12,902 bases of DNA from the NCBI GenBank assembly GCA_041547565.1, contig JBFEUI010000081.1, positions 1-12,902 on the forward strand, given 5' to 3'. Below the pieces are notes generated by a model that saw only the letters and a list, made by a program, of their open reading frames with translations, was not told the origin of the DNA and did not search any database. The stretch's first letter is position 1. Each line of letters starts with the position of its first letter. The DNA comes from JBFEUI01 sp041547565. GTDB lineage: Bacteria; Pseudomonadota; Gammaproteobacteria; Thiohalomonadales; Thiohalomonadaceae. Positions 12,431 to 12,902 of this stretch are shown here, one piece after another. A program made the position numbers and the translations under genes.

Positions 12431-12902
12431 GCCAGTTGCTCAGCCATGGCAATGGCGGCCCTGAGCAGGGCATCGGTAATGCCCGGTTCGGTGGCCGAGT
12501 GCCCGGCGTCGGCGATGATGTGCAGTTTGCTCTCGGGCCACGCCTGGTGCAGCTGCCAGGCGTTCTCCAGCGGGCAGACCACATCGTAGCGGCCGTGGAC
12601 GATGGTGCCGGGGATTCCCTTGAGCCGCGGCGCATCACGCAGGATCTGGTTCGGCTCCAGAAAGCTGTCATTAACGAAGTAGTGGCTCTCGATGCGGGCC
12701 AGGGAGAGTGCGGTGAAGGGATCGCCGAAGTGGTCCTCCACCGCCTTGCTGCCGCGCAGCGTCGAGGTGCGCCCCTCCCACAGCGACCAGGACTTGGCGG
12801 CAGCCATACGTCCCAGTTCGTCATCGCCGGTCAGGCGCCGGTAATAGGCCTGCAGCAGGTCACCGCGCTCGTCCTCGGCGATGGGCGCCAGATACTCCTG
12901 CC
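12427..12902 (-). CDS. pip: Proline iminopeptidase, C-terminal half (runs off the window edge)
   Basis: The visible 158 residues are the C-terminal half of an alpha/beta-hydrolase that removes N-terminal proline from peptides (peptidase family S33). Recognisable pieces are ERGDLLQAYYRRLTGDD, then AAAKSWSLWEG in the cap region, and ALSLARIESHYF. VHGRYDVVCP carries the catalytic aspartate, and DAGHSA near the end carries the catalytic histidine. The nucleophilic serine and the start lie beyond the right edge. An ATG at 12807 is internal: the frame stays open to the window end with family-typical sequence. The gene overlaps dtd by four bases. Confidence 0.93.
   Translation of the reverse strand, partial: QEYLAPIAEDERGDLLQAYYRRLTGDDELGRMAAAKSWSLWEGRTSTLRGSKAVEDHFGDPFTALSLARIESHYFVNDSFLEPNQILRDAPRLKGIPGTIVHGRYDVVCPLENAWQLHQAWPESKLHIIADAGHSATEPGITDALLRAAIAMAEQLA

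Overview
The window reads as a chromosomal segment from a Gammaproteobacterium that respires oxygen at low concentration. CcoN, CcoO, CcoP, Fnr and Dtd all resemble gammaproteobacterial forms, and the genes are GC-rich with a cytosine/guanine bias at third codon positions. I cannot fix the genus. The dominant content is a nearly complete locus for the cbb3-type (C-family) cytochrome c oxidase, with its oxygen-sensing regulator in front and its assembly genes behind.

Layout. Positions 1-281 (minus) hold the N-terminal part of hisB. Divergent from it, 515-1258 encodes an Fnr/Anr regulator with all four cluster-ligand cysteines. A 600-bp gap (1259-1858) then carries a near-perfect Fnr box (1381-1394), a -10 element at the distance expected of a class II Fnr promoter, and a long leader of about 430 nt with several hairpins. 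Next come ccoN, ccoO, ccoQ and ccoP (1859-5056), tightly packed with overlaps. After a perfect 10-bp hairpin lies a 38-codon membrane peptide gene (5142-5258) and a strong Rho-independent terminator. The second cluster, ccoG-ccoH-ccoI-ccoS (5493-10404), provides the cupric reductase, the FixH-like protein, the copper-exporting ATPase and the small CcoS protein.

Beyond ccoS is a 277-bp gap dominated by ten perfect copies of a 7-bp repeat inside nested inverted repeats. A smaller relative of this element sits between ccoI and ccoS. Convergent to the cco locus are two membrane or membrane-anchored proteins I do not recognise (10682-11353 and 11374-11880). They form a likely two-gene operon whose start region overlaps an Fnr-like box placed for repression. 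The window ends with dtd (11981-12430) overlapping the C-terminal half of a proline iminopeptidase gene (12427-12902), both on the minus strand.

How it fits together. Under low oxygen, Fnr with an intact 4Fe-4S cluster would bind the 1381-1394 box and switch on ccoNOQP. CcoG and CcoI would supply copper, and CcoH and CcoS would complete assembly. The least explained parts are the structured leader, the 38-aa peptide at the end of the structural operon, the two look-alike hairpins in the cco gaps, the palindromic repeat elements, and the unknown membrane-protein pair.
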